64,000 nt of DNA from DATARH01 sp963789255 (GTDB lineage Bacteria; Pseudomonadota; Alphaproteobacteria; ATCC43930; CGMCC-115725): the NCBI GenBank assembly GCA_963789255.1, contig CAWBJW010000002.1:744001-808000 (forward strand), written 5' to 3'. A program made the translations under genes and the position numbers. Numbering within the stretch: position 1 is the first letter of the stretch; the number at the start of each line of letters is the position of its first letter. This document shows, one piece after another, positions 1-9,143 of the stretch. Below the pieces are notes generated by a model. That model ran no database searches, had not been told where the DNA came from, and saw only the letters and a list, made by a program, of their open reading frames with translations.

Positions 1-1
1 C

Positions 2-145
2 CATTACGCCGCCCACGTCGTTTCCGGCGCCTTCCGCGGCAAGAGCCGGGTCCAGCAGCACCAGCTGGTATACCAGGCGCTGCGCGGCCGGATGGGCAAC
101 GAACTGCACGCGCTCGCGCTGCAAACGAGCGCACCCGAGGATTAG
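2..145 (+). CDS. BolA family protein, C-terminal part (cut by window edge)
   Basis: The reading frame open from the left edge ends at the TAG at 143-145. Its 47 residues contain the BolA C-terminal pattern: a Val-Ser-Gly-Ala-Phe-x-Gly-Lys-Ser-Arg-Val stretch followed by a Gln/His-rich helix and a His-Ala-Leu-Ala-Leu strand. BolA proteins pair with monothiol CGFS glutaredoxins to handle [2Fe-2S] clusters, and the next gene, 48 bases on, is such a glutaredoxin, so the two are probably one transcript. The N-terminal half lies outside the window, so which BolA subtype it is cannot be judged. Confidence 0.85.
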   Translation, partial: HYAAHVVSGAFRGKSRVQQHQLVYQALRGRMGNELHALALQTSAPED

Positions 146-193
146 ACGCGGAGCAACAGACTGCGGCAGCAGCAGACCAACGAGGACCGACAG

Positions 194-526
<333 letters not shown>

Positions 527-848
527 CCCGCGGCGGGCTTGGCAAAGCCCGCCTCCGGTTGATCGCTGCGTGAATTCCGCTGCCCCGTCCCTGCGGCGCT
601 TATGCTGCGCGTGCCGCGAGCGGCGGCTTCCACTCCGCGCCGGCCGGGCTTTATCCTTGGCAGCAGCAGCACAGCCGGTGCGCGCAAGGTTAACCGGCGA
701 CCTCGAATGAGTACAGTTAATTTTAAATGAAGATCGCCATAAACTCCGTAAACTTTTATCTATTACCTGCGCCTGCTCGATTGATGGTTAACGCAGCGAA
801 TTAACCACCAAGTTAATCAATATTTAGTCAAGCCTGCGCTATACGGGG
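527..848. promoter_or_regulatory. Intergenic region with AT-rich promoter-like part
   Basis: No gene is visible here. From about 710 the sequence becomes AT-rich, unlike its surroundings, with repeated TTAA words (788, 801, 813) and a CTATAC at 839-844 that could be a -10 element. If so, transcription would start near 850, just inside the longest tlyA reading frame. The TTAA spacing (8-9 bases) does not match the 7-base spacing of a CtrA box. Promoter function is inferred only. Confidence 0.35.
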
Positions 849-1814
849 ATGCTCGTGGTTCACACAACCGATGGAGTCCCCTGTGCCGTCTTCGATCGAT
901 GTTCCGCTCGGCAACGCCGGCGATTATGTTATGGACGCCCCGATGGGCTTTCGGCGGCAGCGCTACTGGTTCCTCAGCTTCGTGATGACGCCCTTCAAGG
1001 ACATGGACCAACGCGCCCTGGATCAAACGACCCCCCGCCAGCCGAAAAAGAGCCGCGGCCGCTAGTCCGGTCGTCGGCGAAGCGGCGAGCCGATCAGCTT
1101 CTCGTCGAGCGCGGGCTCGCCGAAACCCGGGCGAAAGCCCAGGCGCTGATCCTCGCCGGTCTGGTTTCCGCCGACGGAAGGCGGATCGACAAGCCGGGCA
1201 CCGCGCTTGCCGAGGAAACTCCGCTCGCGCTCGCCGGTCGCGACCATCCCTGGGTCTCGCGCGGCGGCCTCAAGCTGGATTGCGCGCTCGATCATTTCGC
1301 GATTGACGTCACCGGCGCGGTGGCGCTCGACATCGGGGCCTCGACCGGCGGGTTCACCGACGTGTTGCTGGCGCGGGGAGCCGCCCGGGTCCACGCCGTC
1401 GATGTCGGACGGGCACAGCTCGCCTGGAAATTGCGCCAGGATTCGCGCGTCGTCGTCCATGAGGGTATCAACGCGCGCTATCTGACCCGCGCCGCGGTCC
1501 CCGAGCCGATCGACCTGATCACCTGCGATGCGAGCTTTATCGGCCTGGCGACCTTGTTGCCGGCGCCGCTTGCGCTGGCCGCCGAGCGGGCCGGGTTGGT
1601 CGCGCTGATCAAGCCGCAATTCGAGGCCGGGCCGAAAGAGGTCGGCAAGGGCGGAGTGGTGCGCGACCCCGCCGTTCACCAAGCCGTTTGTGAGCGGGTC
1701 GCCGCCTGGGTCGGCCGGCAACCCGGCTGGCGCGTGATCGGGACCATCGAAAGCCCGATCCACGGTCCCGCCGGCAACCGCGAATTCCTGATCTACGCCG
1801 GCCGCGGCGTATGA
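849..1814 (+). CDS. tlyA: TlyA family RNA methyltransferase (hemolysin A homologue)
   Basis: After about 75 poorly conserved residues comes an S4 RNA-binding domain (Arg-Ala-Asp-Gln-Leu-Leu-Val-Glu-Arg-Gly, then AKAQALILAG). An FtsJ/RrmJ-like methyltransferase domain follows, with a SAM motif ALDIGASTGGFTD, a Cys-Asp-Ala-Ser-Phe-Ile motif and LIKPQFEAG. The family methylates the 2'-hydroxyl of rRNA cytidines; historical hemolysin names are misleading. The start is doubtful: typical TlyA begins about ten residues before LLVERG, but between codon 3 of this frame and that point there is no ATG, GTG or TTG. The frame is therefore given from its only ATG, at 849, which adds about 72 residues without family support. 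Confidence 0.9.
   Translation: MLVVHTTDGVPCAVFDRCSARQRRRLCYGRPDGLSAAALLVPQLRDDALQGHGPTRPGSNDPPPAEKEPRPLVRSSAKRRADQLLVERGLAETRAKAQALILAGLVSADGRRIDKPGTALAEETPLALAGRDHPWVSRGGLKLDCALDHFAIDVTGAVALDIGASTGGFTDVLLARGAARVHAVDVGRAQLAWKLRQDSRVVVHEGINARYLTRAAVPEPIDLITCDASFIGLATLLPAPLALAAERAGLVALIKPQFEAGPKEVGKGGVVRDPAVHQAVCERVAAWVGRQPGWRVIGTIESPIHGPAGNREFLIYAGRGV
871..1065 (+). CDS. Small hypothetical protein overlapping the tlyA 5' end
   Basis: This is a 64-codon frame, with an alternative GTG start at 883 preceded by GGAG at 873-876. The product is basic at its C-terminus (Lys-Lys-Ser-Arg-Gly-Arg) and has one aromatic hydrophobic stretch. It resembles no family I know. It matters because the adjacent tlyA frame has no normal start near its conserved N-terminus, and this frame stops (TAG 1063-1065) exactly where TlyA homology begins, so it could be a coupled upstream gene. 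It may equally be a chance ORF. Confidence 0.35.
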   Translation: MESPVPSSIDVPLGNAGDYVMDAPMGFRRQRYWFLSFVMTPFKDMDQRALDQTTPRQPKKSRGR

Positions 1815-1941
1815 GACCTCCCATGGCTGCCTGCTATGGCTGAAACAGCGGAATTGCGATGGTATCTCTCTTTCGCTAATCAACTCTTGAAGGTGGAGCC
1901 GGTACAAAGAAAGGGTTGCCCGCGACTGCGGAGAATGCACG

Positions 1942-2883
1942 ATGGCAGACGGCTCGTTTCCGCCAATCTTGGCAGCGTGTGATCTGCCGCGACCCTACTA
2001 TGCGACGGAGAGCGGCTTGCTATTCGAGGGGGATTGCCTCGATATCCTGCCACGCATCCCGGCGGCCACCGTGGACACCGTTTTTGCCGACCCGCCGTTC
2101 AACCTCGGCAAGACCTATGGGCGCCGCACGAATGATTCACGCGCCGATACCGAATATGTGGATTGGTGCAAGCGCTGGCTCGCTGAATGCGTTCGCATCC
2201 TCAAACCGGGCGGCGCACTGTTCGTCTACAACCTGCCACGCTGGAATATCTTGATCGGTGCGCACCTGATGGAGGCCGGCCTACAATTCCGGCATTCGAT
2301 CGCAATAGAAATGAAAAGCTGCTTGCCGATACCGGGCCGGCTCTACCCCGCGCATTACAGCCTGCTCTATCTAACCAAAGGCAAGCCCAAAACCTTCCGG
2401 CGCGTGCGCACGCCGATCGAGACTTGCCGCCACTGCGGCCGGGAGATCAAGGATTACGGCGGCCATCGTGACGCGATGAACCCGCTTGGAGTGAACCTAA
2501 AAGACGTGTGGACTGATATCCCGCCTGTTCGCCATTGGAAATTTAAGAGCAAGGGCAGGCGGGCGAATGCGCTTTCGACAAAGGTTCTCGATCGAGTGAT
2601 TGAGGTTTCGACCTGTCCTGGCGATCTGGTCTGCGACCCTTTCGGCGGCAGCGGAACCACGTATGCCGTTTGTGAGCAGCGCGGCCAACGCTGGGTGGGC
2701 ATCGAGATCGATCATTGCCTTGAGATCGTCCGGCGCCTAAGCGATCATTTGCTTGAGCATCATCGCAACGGTGATGTTGTTGAAGAGCCGTATGTTTGCG
2801 AGGGCGCGACTGGCCATGCCGATCATATCGGAAACTCGCGACTACAACGGCTTCGCCGAGAAGGCGCACCGCTTAGGGCTTGA
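1942..2883 (+). CDS. Type II DNA adenine/cytosine-N4 methyltransferase (beta class)
   Basis: The product has 313 residues. The catalytic motif DPPF is at residues 50-53 and the SAM-binding motif CDPFGGSGTT at 231-240. Catalytic motif first and SAM motif last is the beta-class order. DPPF fits N6-adenine methylation, though N4-cytosine cannot be excluded. A Cys-x-x-Cys pair at 162/165 in the central region may hold zinc or belong to target recognition. GGAG lies 8 bases before the ATG. The endonuclease gene overlaps its 3' end, making a complete restriction-modification pair. Base composition is visibly less GC-rich than in the genes on either side, consistent with acquisition by transfer. Target sequence unknown. 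Confidence 0.9.
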   Translation: MADGSFPPILAACDLPRPYYATESGLLFEGDCLDILPRIPAATVDTVFADPPFNLGKTYGRRTNDSRADTEYVDWCKRWLAECVRILKPGGALFVYNLPRWNILIGAHLMEAGLQFRHSIAIEMKSCLPIPGRLYPAHYSLLYLTKGKPKTFRRVRTPIETCRHCGREIKDYGGHRDAMNPLGVNLKDVWTDIPPVRHWKFKSKGRRANALSTKVLDRVIEVSTCPGDLVCDPFGGSGTTYAVCEQRGQRWVGIEIDHCLEIVRRLSDHLLEHHRNGDVVEEPYVCEGATGHADHIGNSRLQRLRREGAPLRA

Positions 2884-3385
2884 TGGCCTGGTCGCGGAGG
2901 CAACCGCGACGATCACCGGCTTCACGCTGCTCATCGAAGAACGGCCGCTCGCGAACGGCACTAAAGGGTTGAGGCAGACAATCGACAATGGGTTTGCAGC
3001 CTTCGGCGGCTGGATAAAAAAGCCCGTTGGCGGCATCGATTGGACCAAGCGCAACGAGATCGGCGCCAGCGTAGGAGTTGAGGTTCAGGTGTCCGGCCGA
3101 AGCGACATGCTCGCCGTCGATGTCCTTCATCTGAGCGCAGAATTAATCGCGGGTCGGATCGATGTCGGGTTAATCATCGTGCCCGACGATCTTCTGTCGC
3201 GGTTTCTGACCGATCGCACGCCGAACCTTCGCACGGCGATAAGACACGTCAACAGTCGCGCTCGCGAGCTGCCTATCCGTATCCTGGCATTCGGCCATAA
3301 CGGCGTGGGTGAGCCACTGGCGAAGATGCGGACCAACGTCGGGCGTCTACCGCCCGGCCAGGGGGATGATTCGGCCAATCAGTGA
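2816..3385 (+). CDS. Type II restriction endonuclease, BglII/BstYI-like
   Basis: The gene overlaps the end of the methyltransferase gene. It has the BglII/BstYI family signature: an Ile-Asp-Trp acidic position, then VGVEVQ about fifteen residues on, then a long helix ending in IDVGLIIVP. In BglII the metal site is Asp...Glu-x-Gln, and the equivalents here are Asp75, Glu89 and Gln91 counted from the ATG at 2816. Family members cut GATC-centred hexamers such as AGATCT or RGATCY; the target here is not readable from sequence. In-frame ATGs at 2753, 2774 and 2792 are possible alternatives. I chose 2816 because homology-like sequence starts just after it. Like the methyltransferase gene, it is less GC-rich than the chromosome around it. 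Confidence 0.75.
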   Translation: MPIISETRDYNGFAEKAHRLGLDGLVAEATATITGFTLLIEERPLANGTKGLRQTIDNGFAAFGGWIKKPVGGIDWTKRNEIGASVGVEVQVSGRSDMLAVDVLHLSAELIAGRIDVGLIIVPDDLLSRFLTDRTPNLRTAIRHVNSRARELPIRILAFGHNGVGEPLAKMRTNVGRLPPGQGDDSANQ

Positions 3386-3504
3386 GGCATCAGGGAATGG
3401 TGCGCATGACCGGGTTTAGCGGAGGCGAGGCGCCGCGATTCGCCCGGCTTGCGCACCCGGATTTACCGGAGTACCAACGACGTGTCTGACTTTGGAGGAC
3501 GGCG

Positions 3505-4104
3505 ATGGCCAACCCGATTGCCGATGCCCCGGCGGCCCCGACCCGGGCTGTGGCACCCTGCGGCATCAACCACCTCGTGCTGAACGTCCGCGACATCGTG
3601 GAGTCGCACCGGTTCTGGACCGAGATCGTCGGCCTGACCCAGGTCGGCGAATTGCATGCGCGGCCCGACGGACCGACGATGCCCAAGATGCGCTTCTACA
3701 GCGCCGATCACAGCGGCAAGCTGACCCACCACGACGTGGCTTTGGTCGAGAGCCCCAACCTGCCGCCCCCGGCGCAGTGGGTGCTGTCCGACGGTCACGT
3801 CGCGATCAACCACGTCGCCTTGACCATGCCGAACCGCGAGGCGTGGCTGAAGCAGCTGGCTTTTCTGCAGAAGAGCGGCGTCAAGTTCAACTGGCGCGTC
3901 AACCATGGGGTGACGCACAGCGTCTACATCAACGACCCGAACGGCTACGGCGTCGAGTTCCTCTACGAGTTGCCGCGCGAGATGTGGGAAAACGACATCG
4001 ATGGAGCGATCAACTGGCTGGAGAACCTGCCGGCCGAAGGCCCCGAAGCCCTGGTCGACCGAACCGACACCCCGACATTCGGCCGCGCGGCGCCGGCCGA
4101 ATAG
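3505..4104 (+). CDS. VOC superfamily protein, extradiol-dioxygenase-like
   Basis: The 199-residue product has two beta-alpha-beta-beta-beta modules, as in glyoxalase/extradiol dioxygenase proteins. Candidate metal ligands sit in the usual places: His in Ile-Asn-His-Leu-Val-Leu, His in Ile-Asn-His-Val-Ala-Leu, and Glu in Gly-Val-Glu-Phe-Leu-Tyr-Glu. The pattern resembles biphenyl-diol or catechol 2,3-dioxygenases, but substrate prediction within VOC is unreliable. A strong GGAGG lies 7 bases before the ATG. The gene is convergent with a second, shorter VOC gene, with a hairpin between them. Confidence 0.8.
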   Translation: MANPIADAPAAPTRAVAPCGINHLVLNVRDIVESHRFWTEIVGLTQVGELHARPDGPTMPKMRFYSADHSGKLTHHDVALVESPNLPPPAQWVLSDGHVAINHVALTMPNREAWLKQLAFLQKSGVKFNWRVNHGVTHSVYINDPNGYGVEFLYELPREMWENDIDGAINWLENLPAEGPEALVDRTDTPTFGRAAPAE

Positions 4105-4125
4105 CAGCCGCTGCCACGGCTGGTC

Positions 4126-4150
4126 CCCTCTCCCGCAGTGCGGGAGAGGG
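4126..4150. terminator. Bidirectional terminator-like hairpin
   Basis: A perfect 11-bp stem (4126-4136 with 4140-4150) closes a 3-base loop and is followed by TTT. It sits between two convergent genes, where it could end transcription from both sides. The CCCTCTCCC...GGGAGAGGG core also resembles a dispersed alphaproteobacterial intergenic palindrome; a related stem occurs at 33470-33495. Confidence 0.6.
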
Positions 4151-4169
4151 TTTCGCGCCGGCCGATCGA

Positions 4170-4574
4170 TCAGGCCTCAGCGTGGCCTGCGGGCGCCTTC
4201 TCGTCCTTGTGGAAATCGAACTCGACCTTGGCACCGCACGGGTCGTTGAAGAACAGTTGCCAGATTCCGCCGCCGGCGAGGCGGCGCAGTTCATAGTCGA
4301 TCTTGCGGCTCTTCAATTTTTTGACGGTGCCGGGCAGATCCTCGGCGCTGAACGCCATGTGATCGAGCACGCCGGCGCGGTCGCCCTCGGGCAGGTGGTC
4401 GCGGTGGATCACGTGCAATATCGGAGTATCCCCGACATAGAGCCACCAGCCCGGGAACTGGAAGGGCGGGCGCCAGCCGACCTTAAAGCCCCCGAGAAAA
4501 TCGACGTAGAATTCCTTCGTCGCCTCGAGATCGTCGCTCAAGACGGTAAAATGGTTCATCGCCGTGACGCTCAT
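4170..4574 (-). CDS. VOC family protein (glyoxalase-like)
   Basis: This single-domain VOC protein has about 134 residues. The N-terminal Asn-His-Phe-Thr-Val-Leu strand supplies the first His, a central Leu-Asp-His-Met-Ala-Phe the second, and Ala-Lys-Val-Glu-Phe-Asp-Phe the Glu. The ATG at 4574 follows AGGGAG and fits the fold better than the upstream ATG at 4592. It is probably an independent gene rather than a partner of the convergent VOC gene. Its substrate cannot be read from the sequence. Confidence 0.8.
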   Translation of the reverse strand: MSVTAMNHFTVLSDDLEATKEFYVDFLGGFKVGWRPPFQFPGWWLYVGDTPILHVIHRDHLPEGDRAGVLDHMAFSAEDLPGTVKKLKSRKIDYELRRLAGGGIWQLFFNDPCGAKVEFDFHKDEKAPAGHAEA

Positions 4575-4697
4575 CTGGGCTCTCCCTGGCAATTCGGGCC
4601 GGTTGTTCCACTATAACAAATGGTCGAATGCCGGCCCGGCGTCAATCGCAGCTCACGCAACGCCGGCAACATCGTCGATCATGCCGAGGAGGGATAG

Positions 4698-4823
4698 GTG
4701 GCCCGACCGGCCGCGGTGATCAACGGGGTCGTGGCGGTGCCGTTGATGGTCGCGATCATGATCATGGCCATGCAAAAGCGGGCGATGGCCATCGCCGTCG
4801 TGGCGATGTTTGCGACGTGGTGA
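4698..4823 (+). pseudogene. Remnant of an NRAMP-type metal transporter (C-terminal piece)
   Basis: A 41-codon frame encodes Ala-Val-Ile-Asn-Gly-Val-Val-Ala-Val-Pro-Leu-Met followed by a hydrophobic run. This matches my recollection of the late transmembrane segment of NRAMP/MntH-type Mn2+/Fe2+ transporters. Nothing upstream continues the homology, so only a fragment remains. It lies just before a damaged P-type ATPase gene, suggesting a decayed divalent-metal locus. An SD-like AGGAGGG precedes the GTG at 4698, but a free 41-residue protein is unlikely to transport anything. Confidence 0.55.
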
Positions 4824-4923
4824 CCGGCCGGCGCCGGGATCGCGATGGTCCTACAAGACAGCGGATGCCCGGCGGCATAATCTCCGGTAAGGCGCAATGC
4901 GCGGGTCGCCGAAAGGACCTTCG

Positions 4924-7535
4924 ATGATGTCGGACGCCCCGCACCAGAAAAATTTCTGGCAACTTGCGATCGCCGATCTTGAGCGCCAGATCGGTGCCGG
5001 CCGAGACGGCCTGAGCTCCGCCGAAGCCGCCGCGCGCCGGCTCCGCTACGGCCCCAACACGCTGGAGGAACGGCGGCGCCTGTCTTTGCCGCTCAAGTTC
5101 CTGAGCCGGTTCCGCAACCCGCTCGTGATCATTCTGCTGGTCGCGGCGGTGATTTCCGGGGCTACCGGCGATCTGGCCAGCTTTATCATCATTTCGACGA
5201 TCGTGCTGATGAGCGCGGTGCTCGACACCGTGCAGGAATACCGCGCCGAAGAGGCCGCCGAGCATCTCAAGGTTTCGGTGGCGCTGAGGGAGCAGGTTCT
5301 GCGCGACGGACAGCAGGTTACCGTGCCGGGGCAGGACCTGGTCCCGGGCGACATTGTGCTGCTTGCCGCCGGCGATCTGGTCCCGGCGGACGGGCGCCTC
5401 ATCGAGGCCAGGGATTTCTTTGTCAACGAGGCTTTGCTGACGGGCAAATCCTATCCGGCGGAGAAGCACGCGCGCGATGAAGGGATCGCCAGCCCGGAAG
5501 TCGTCGAGGCAACCAACGCCGCCTTCATGGGCAGACTCGGTGATGAACGGTTCGGCCCGGCTGATGGTTTGCGCCATCGGGCTGACGACTGAGCTCGGTC
5601 AGATCAGCAGCACATTGCGGCGGGCGCCGCCACCCTCGGCCCTGGATCAGGGCGCCCACCGGTTCGGCATGCTGATCGTGCGCTTTACCGAAATTCTCGT
5701 TCTCTTTGTCCTCTTGGTCAATCTGCTGTTCCACCGGCCCTGGCTGGAGAGTTTTCTGTTCGCCGTGGCGCTCGCCGTCGGGCTCACGCCCGAGCTGTTG
5801 CCGATGATCATATCGGTGACGCTGGCACGCGGCGCGATCCGCATGGCGAAGGCGCAAGTCATCGTGAAGCGGCTCGGCGCGATCCATGATCTGGGCAGCA
5901 TGGATGTGCTGTGCACGGACAAGACGGGGACGCTCACCGAAGCGAAAATCGAGCCTCGCACAGCAGGTTGCGCTCTCGGGCGCCGACAGCGAGCACGTCC
6001 TCGAACTGGCCTGGCTCAACAGCCATTTCCAGGCCGGATTGCGCAACCCGCTCGATGCCGCGATCGTCGAATTGGGCGTCGAATCCAGCCCGCCGCGCGA
6101 TGCGGGCTGGACCAAGATCGACGAGGTGCCGTTCGATTTTCAGCGACGCCGCGTTTCGGTGCTGGTCGAGCATGAGGGCCGGCGCCTGCTGATCACCAAG
6201 GGCGCGCCCGAAGATGTCATCAAGCTCGCAAGCCGGTATGAAGAACCCGGCAAGCCCGAGCCTCTGCCGCTCGACGACGCGGCGCGGGCCCGCGCGACGA
6301 AAGTCTTCGAGGAACTCAGCGCAGGCGGATTTCGTGCCCTCGGCGTCGCCTGGCGCGAACTCGAGCCCGACCGCGCGCAGGCGGCAGCGGCCGATGAGCA
6401 GGAATTGGTGTTGGCCGGCTTCGTTGTCTTCTCCGATCCGCCAAAGGCAAGCGCCGGCGCGGCCATCGCGGCGCTTGCGGCCAAGGGTGTCGGCGTCAAG
6501 ATCGTCAGCGGCGACAACGAGCGCGTGACGCAGCATGTCTGCGCCCAACTCGGCATTCCGGTCAGCGGGTTATTGACCGGCACCGAGATCGAAGCGCTCG
6601 GCGACGAAGCGCTCGCTGCGCGGCTGGAAGCGACCAACCTGTTCTGCCGGGTCACGCCCGTTCAAAAGAACCGCATCATTCTCGGATTGAGGCATCGCGG
6701 CCATGTCGTCGGCTATCTCGGCGACGGGATCAACGACGCGCCGTCGCTGCATACCGCCGACGTGGGCATTTCGGTCGATGGCGCGGTCGATGTTGCCAAG
6801 GATGCCGCCGACATCATTCTGCTGCGGCAGGATCTGGGCGTTCTGGAGCGCGGCGTCACCGAAGGGCGCCGCGCCTTCGGCAACATCATGAAGTTCATCA
6901 TGATGGCGATGAGCTCGAATTTCGGGAACATGTTCTCGATGGCCGGGGCGACGCTGATCCTGCCCTTCCTGCCGATGCTGCCGGTTCAGATATTGCTCAA
7001 CAACCTGCTCTACGCCGTCTCGGAGATGCCGATCCCGTTGGACGTGGTCGATCGCGAAATCACCGCGAAGCCCGAGCATTGGGACATGCGCTTCATCCGC
7101 AACTTCATGCTGGTAATGGGACCGGTGAGCTCGATCTTCGATTTTCTGACCTTCGGCCTGCTGCTGTTCGTCTTCCACGCAAATGAAGCATTGTTCCAGA
7201 CCGGCTGGTTCATCGAGTCGCTCGCCACCCAGACGCTGGTCATCTTCGTGCTGCGAACGCGCGGCAATCCGTTGCGCAGCCGCCCGCATCCCCTCCTCAC
7301 CGCCACCTCTCTGGCGGTGGTCGTGCTTGCGGTCGTGCTGCCGTTCACGCCGCTGGGAGTGTGGTTCGGCTTCGTTCCGCCCTCCGCCCCTTTCCTCCTT
7401 GCGATTGCCGGGCTGACCGTGAGCTATCTGCTGCTGGCGCAGGGCGCGAAATGGGCGTTTTTCCGCCTGTCGCCCCCGGTCGGCGCGCCCACGCCGTTGA
7501 TACGAGCGCACCTGCCGCTGATCGGGCGGCCGTGA
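4924..7535 (+). pseudogene. MgtA-like P-type ATPase, broken by two frameshifts
   Basis: Three overlapping frames together spell one full P-type ATPase of the Mg2+-import type. Segment 1 (4924 to about 5535) has the N-terminal cation-ATPase domain, the first membrane pair and the actuator domain. Segment 2 (about 5536-5953) carries the PEGL-like Thr-Pro-Glu-Leu-Leu helix and the phosphorylation motif DKTGT, with Asp at 5918. Segment 3 (about 5954-7535) has the nucleotide-binding domain, GDGINDAP and the C-terminal membrane helices. Each break is explained by one extra base, near 5532-5538 and near 5952-5954. The actuator motif reads Thr-Gly-Lys-Ser instead of Thr-Gly-Glu-Ser; that Glu is needed for dephosphorylation in the family. 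This substitution argues for genuine decay, though sequencing error in the frame breaks is possible. The start follows AAAGGA. Confidence 0.8.
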
Positions 7536-7733
7536 CTCCCCTCCCTGCGCTCCGGGCGGCATCGCCCAGATGATGTGGTCAACGCCTCCTGATAAAGTGG
7601 CAGGAGAGGAGGACTGGCTCTCGCAAGAAATCGGCCCTCGCGCGGCGGCGGGGTTCTTTGCGCTCGCGATTCGCATCGACGAAATGTTAAACATTTTGGG
7701 CAAAAAAGCTGAGAGTTGAGGGCGGAGAGGCAG

Positions 7734-9122
7734 ATGGGTCATTGGCGGGGATCGAACCCGCACCCGTTAGGCAGCGAGGCGGTTCCCACGGCAAGGCGCT
7801 TGATGCGGCTGCTGGCCGCCGGGGCGGTCGGTGTCCTCGTCTGGCTTATTCTGGTGACCGGCTGGCTGGTCTGGAATGCGGTCGGCATGCTGGCGCTTAC
7901 GGTCGTCGTCGCCGGCCTCGTAGCGGCGCTGGTCGTTGAGCTGCCCCGCCGCTCCCGCGCCGAGCGGGAAGCGTTTGAAAGCGAGCGCCGGCATCGGCTG
8001 CTGGCCGAGCACTCGTTCGACATGATCGTGCGTTTCGATCCCGGCACCCAGCGGCGGACCTACGTCTCGCCGGCCTGCCGGCGCCTTTATGGGTATGAGC
8101 CCGAAGAGGCACTCGCGATGTCGGCGGAGGAGATCATCCACCCGGACGATCTTGCCGGGGTGCGCGATGCGCTGGCCCGCCTCGAACACCATGCCGAACA
8201 GCCCCCGATCCTCTATCGCGGGCGGCGCAAGGACGGCAGCTACATCTGGGTCGAGGCGAGCCTGACGCGCTCGCAGGATCCCGACACCGGGGCGGCCGAG
8301 ATCATCAGCATCGTGCGCGACGTCAGCGAGCGCATCCGCCACGAGGGGGCGCTGGATCAAGCCAAGGAGGAAGCCGACGCCGCCAATCGCTCCAAATCGC
8401 GGTTCCTCGCGACGATGAGCCATGAGCTGCGCACGCCGCTGAACGCGATCATCGGCTTTGCCGAGATCATGCAACACGAGGTGATGGGCCCGATCGGCAA
8501 CGAGCAATACAAATCCTATATCACCGACATTCAGACGAGCGGCACGCACCTGCTGCAGCTGATCAACGACATCCTCGATTTGACCAAGGCCGAAGCGGGA
8601 AAGCTCGAACTGAACGAGGAAATCATCGATCTCGGGGAGGTGATCGGGTCGGTCGTGCGGCTGAGCCGGGCATCGATAGAAAAGGCCGGGCTGACAGCCA
8701 ATATCGATCTGATGCCCGGACTGCCGCTGGTTCGGGCCGACGAGCGCAGGACGCGGCAGGTGCTGTTCAATCTGATCGGCAACGCGACGAAATTCACTCA
8801 CCCGGGAGGGCGCATCGATATTCGCGGCCGTTTCGATCCACAAGCCGGCGTGAGGATCACCGTGGCGGATACCGGGGTGGGTATCGCCGCGGAGAATTTG
8901 GAGCGGGTCCTCGAACCCTTCGTGCAAATCGACAACTCGCTCAGCCGTCAGCACGCCGGCACCGGGCTCGGGCTGCCGGCGGTGAAGGCGATCATGGAGG
9001 TGCACGGCGGCGCTCTCGAGCTGCGCAGCGTGGTCGGCGACGGCACCGAGGCGACGGCAATCTTTCCGCCCGAACGGGCGGTCGCCGCCAGACCGGCGGC
9101 GCCCGAGCGATCGGCCGCGTGA
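7734..9122 (+). CDS. PAS-domain sensor histidine kinase
   Basis: Two closely spaced N-terminal transmembrane helices (about residues 25-70) are followed by a PAS/PAC domain (about 85-200) with Arg-Lys-Asp-Gly-Ser-Tyr. A HisKA domain comes next with the phospho-acceptor His230 in SHELRTPLN. The HATPase domain has the N box (NLIGNATKF), DTGVGI and GTGLGL. There is almost no periplasmic loop, so sensing is probably by the cytoplasmic PAS domain. No response regulator is adjacent, so its partner is unknown. The ATG at 7734 follows GGAGAGG. A TTG at 7716 and an ATG at 7803 are alternatives. Confidence 0.9.
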   Translation: MGHWRGSNPHPLGSEAVPTARRLMRLLAAGAVGVLVWLILVTGWLVWNAVGMLALTVVVAGLVAALVVELPRRSRAEREAFESERRHRLLAEHSFDMIVRFDPGTQRRTYVSPACRRLYGYEPEEALAMSAEEIIHPDDLAGVRDALARLEHHAEQPPILYRGRRKDGSYIWVEASLTRSQDPDTGAAEIISIVRDVSERIRHEGALDQAKEEADAANRSKSRFLATMSHELRTPLNAIIGFAEIMQHEVMGPIGNEQYKSYITDIQTSGTHLLQLINDILDLTKAEAGKLELNEEIIDLGEVIGSVVRLSRASIEKAGLTANIDLMPGLPLVRADERRTRQVLFNLIGNATKFTHPGGRIDIRGRFDPQAGVRITVADTGVGIAAENLERVLEPFVQIDNSLSRQHAGTGLGLPAVKAIMEVHGGALELRSVVGDGTEATAIFPPERAVAARPAAPERSAA

Positions 9123-9143
9123 GGCCGGACGCCGGCCCGCCGA

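Noticed and set aside
788..816. TTAA words resembling CtrA boxes
   Set aside because: Spacings are 9 and 8 bases rather than 7, so they do not match the CtrA consensus well enough.
7575..7612. CTCCTG...CAGGAG hairpin as an insertion-sequence end
   Set aside because: Only 6 bp of stem, no transposase, no second end and no target duplication; it may be a weak terminator after the ATPase.
7747..7770. GCGGGGATCGAACCCGC looks like the T-arm of a minus-strand tRNA
   Set aside because: The T stem-loop is perfect, but no matching acceptor strand (the complement of CAATGAC), anticodon arm or D arm lies at the right distance, and there is no CCA. It is at most a remnant or coincidence at the 5' end of the histidine kinase gene.
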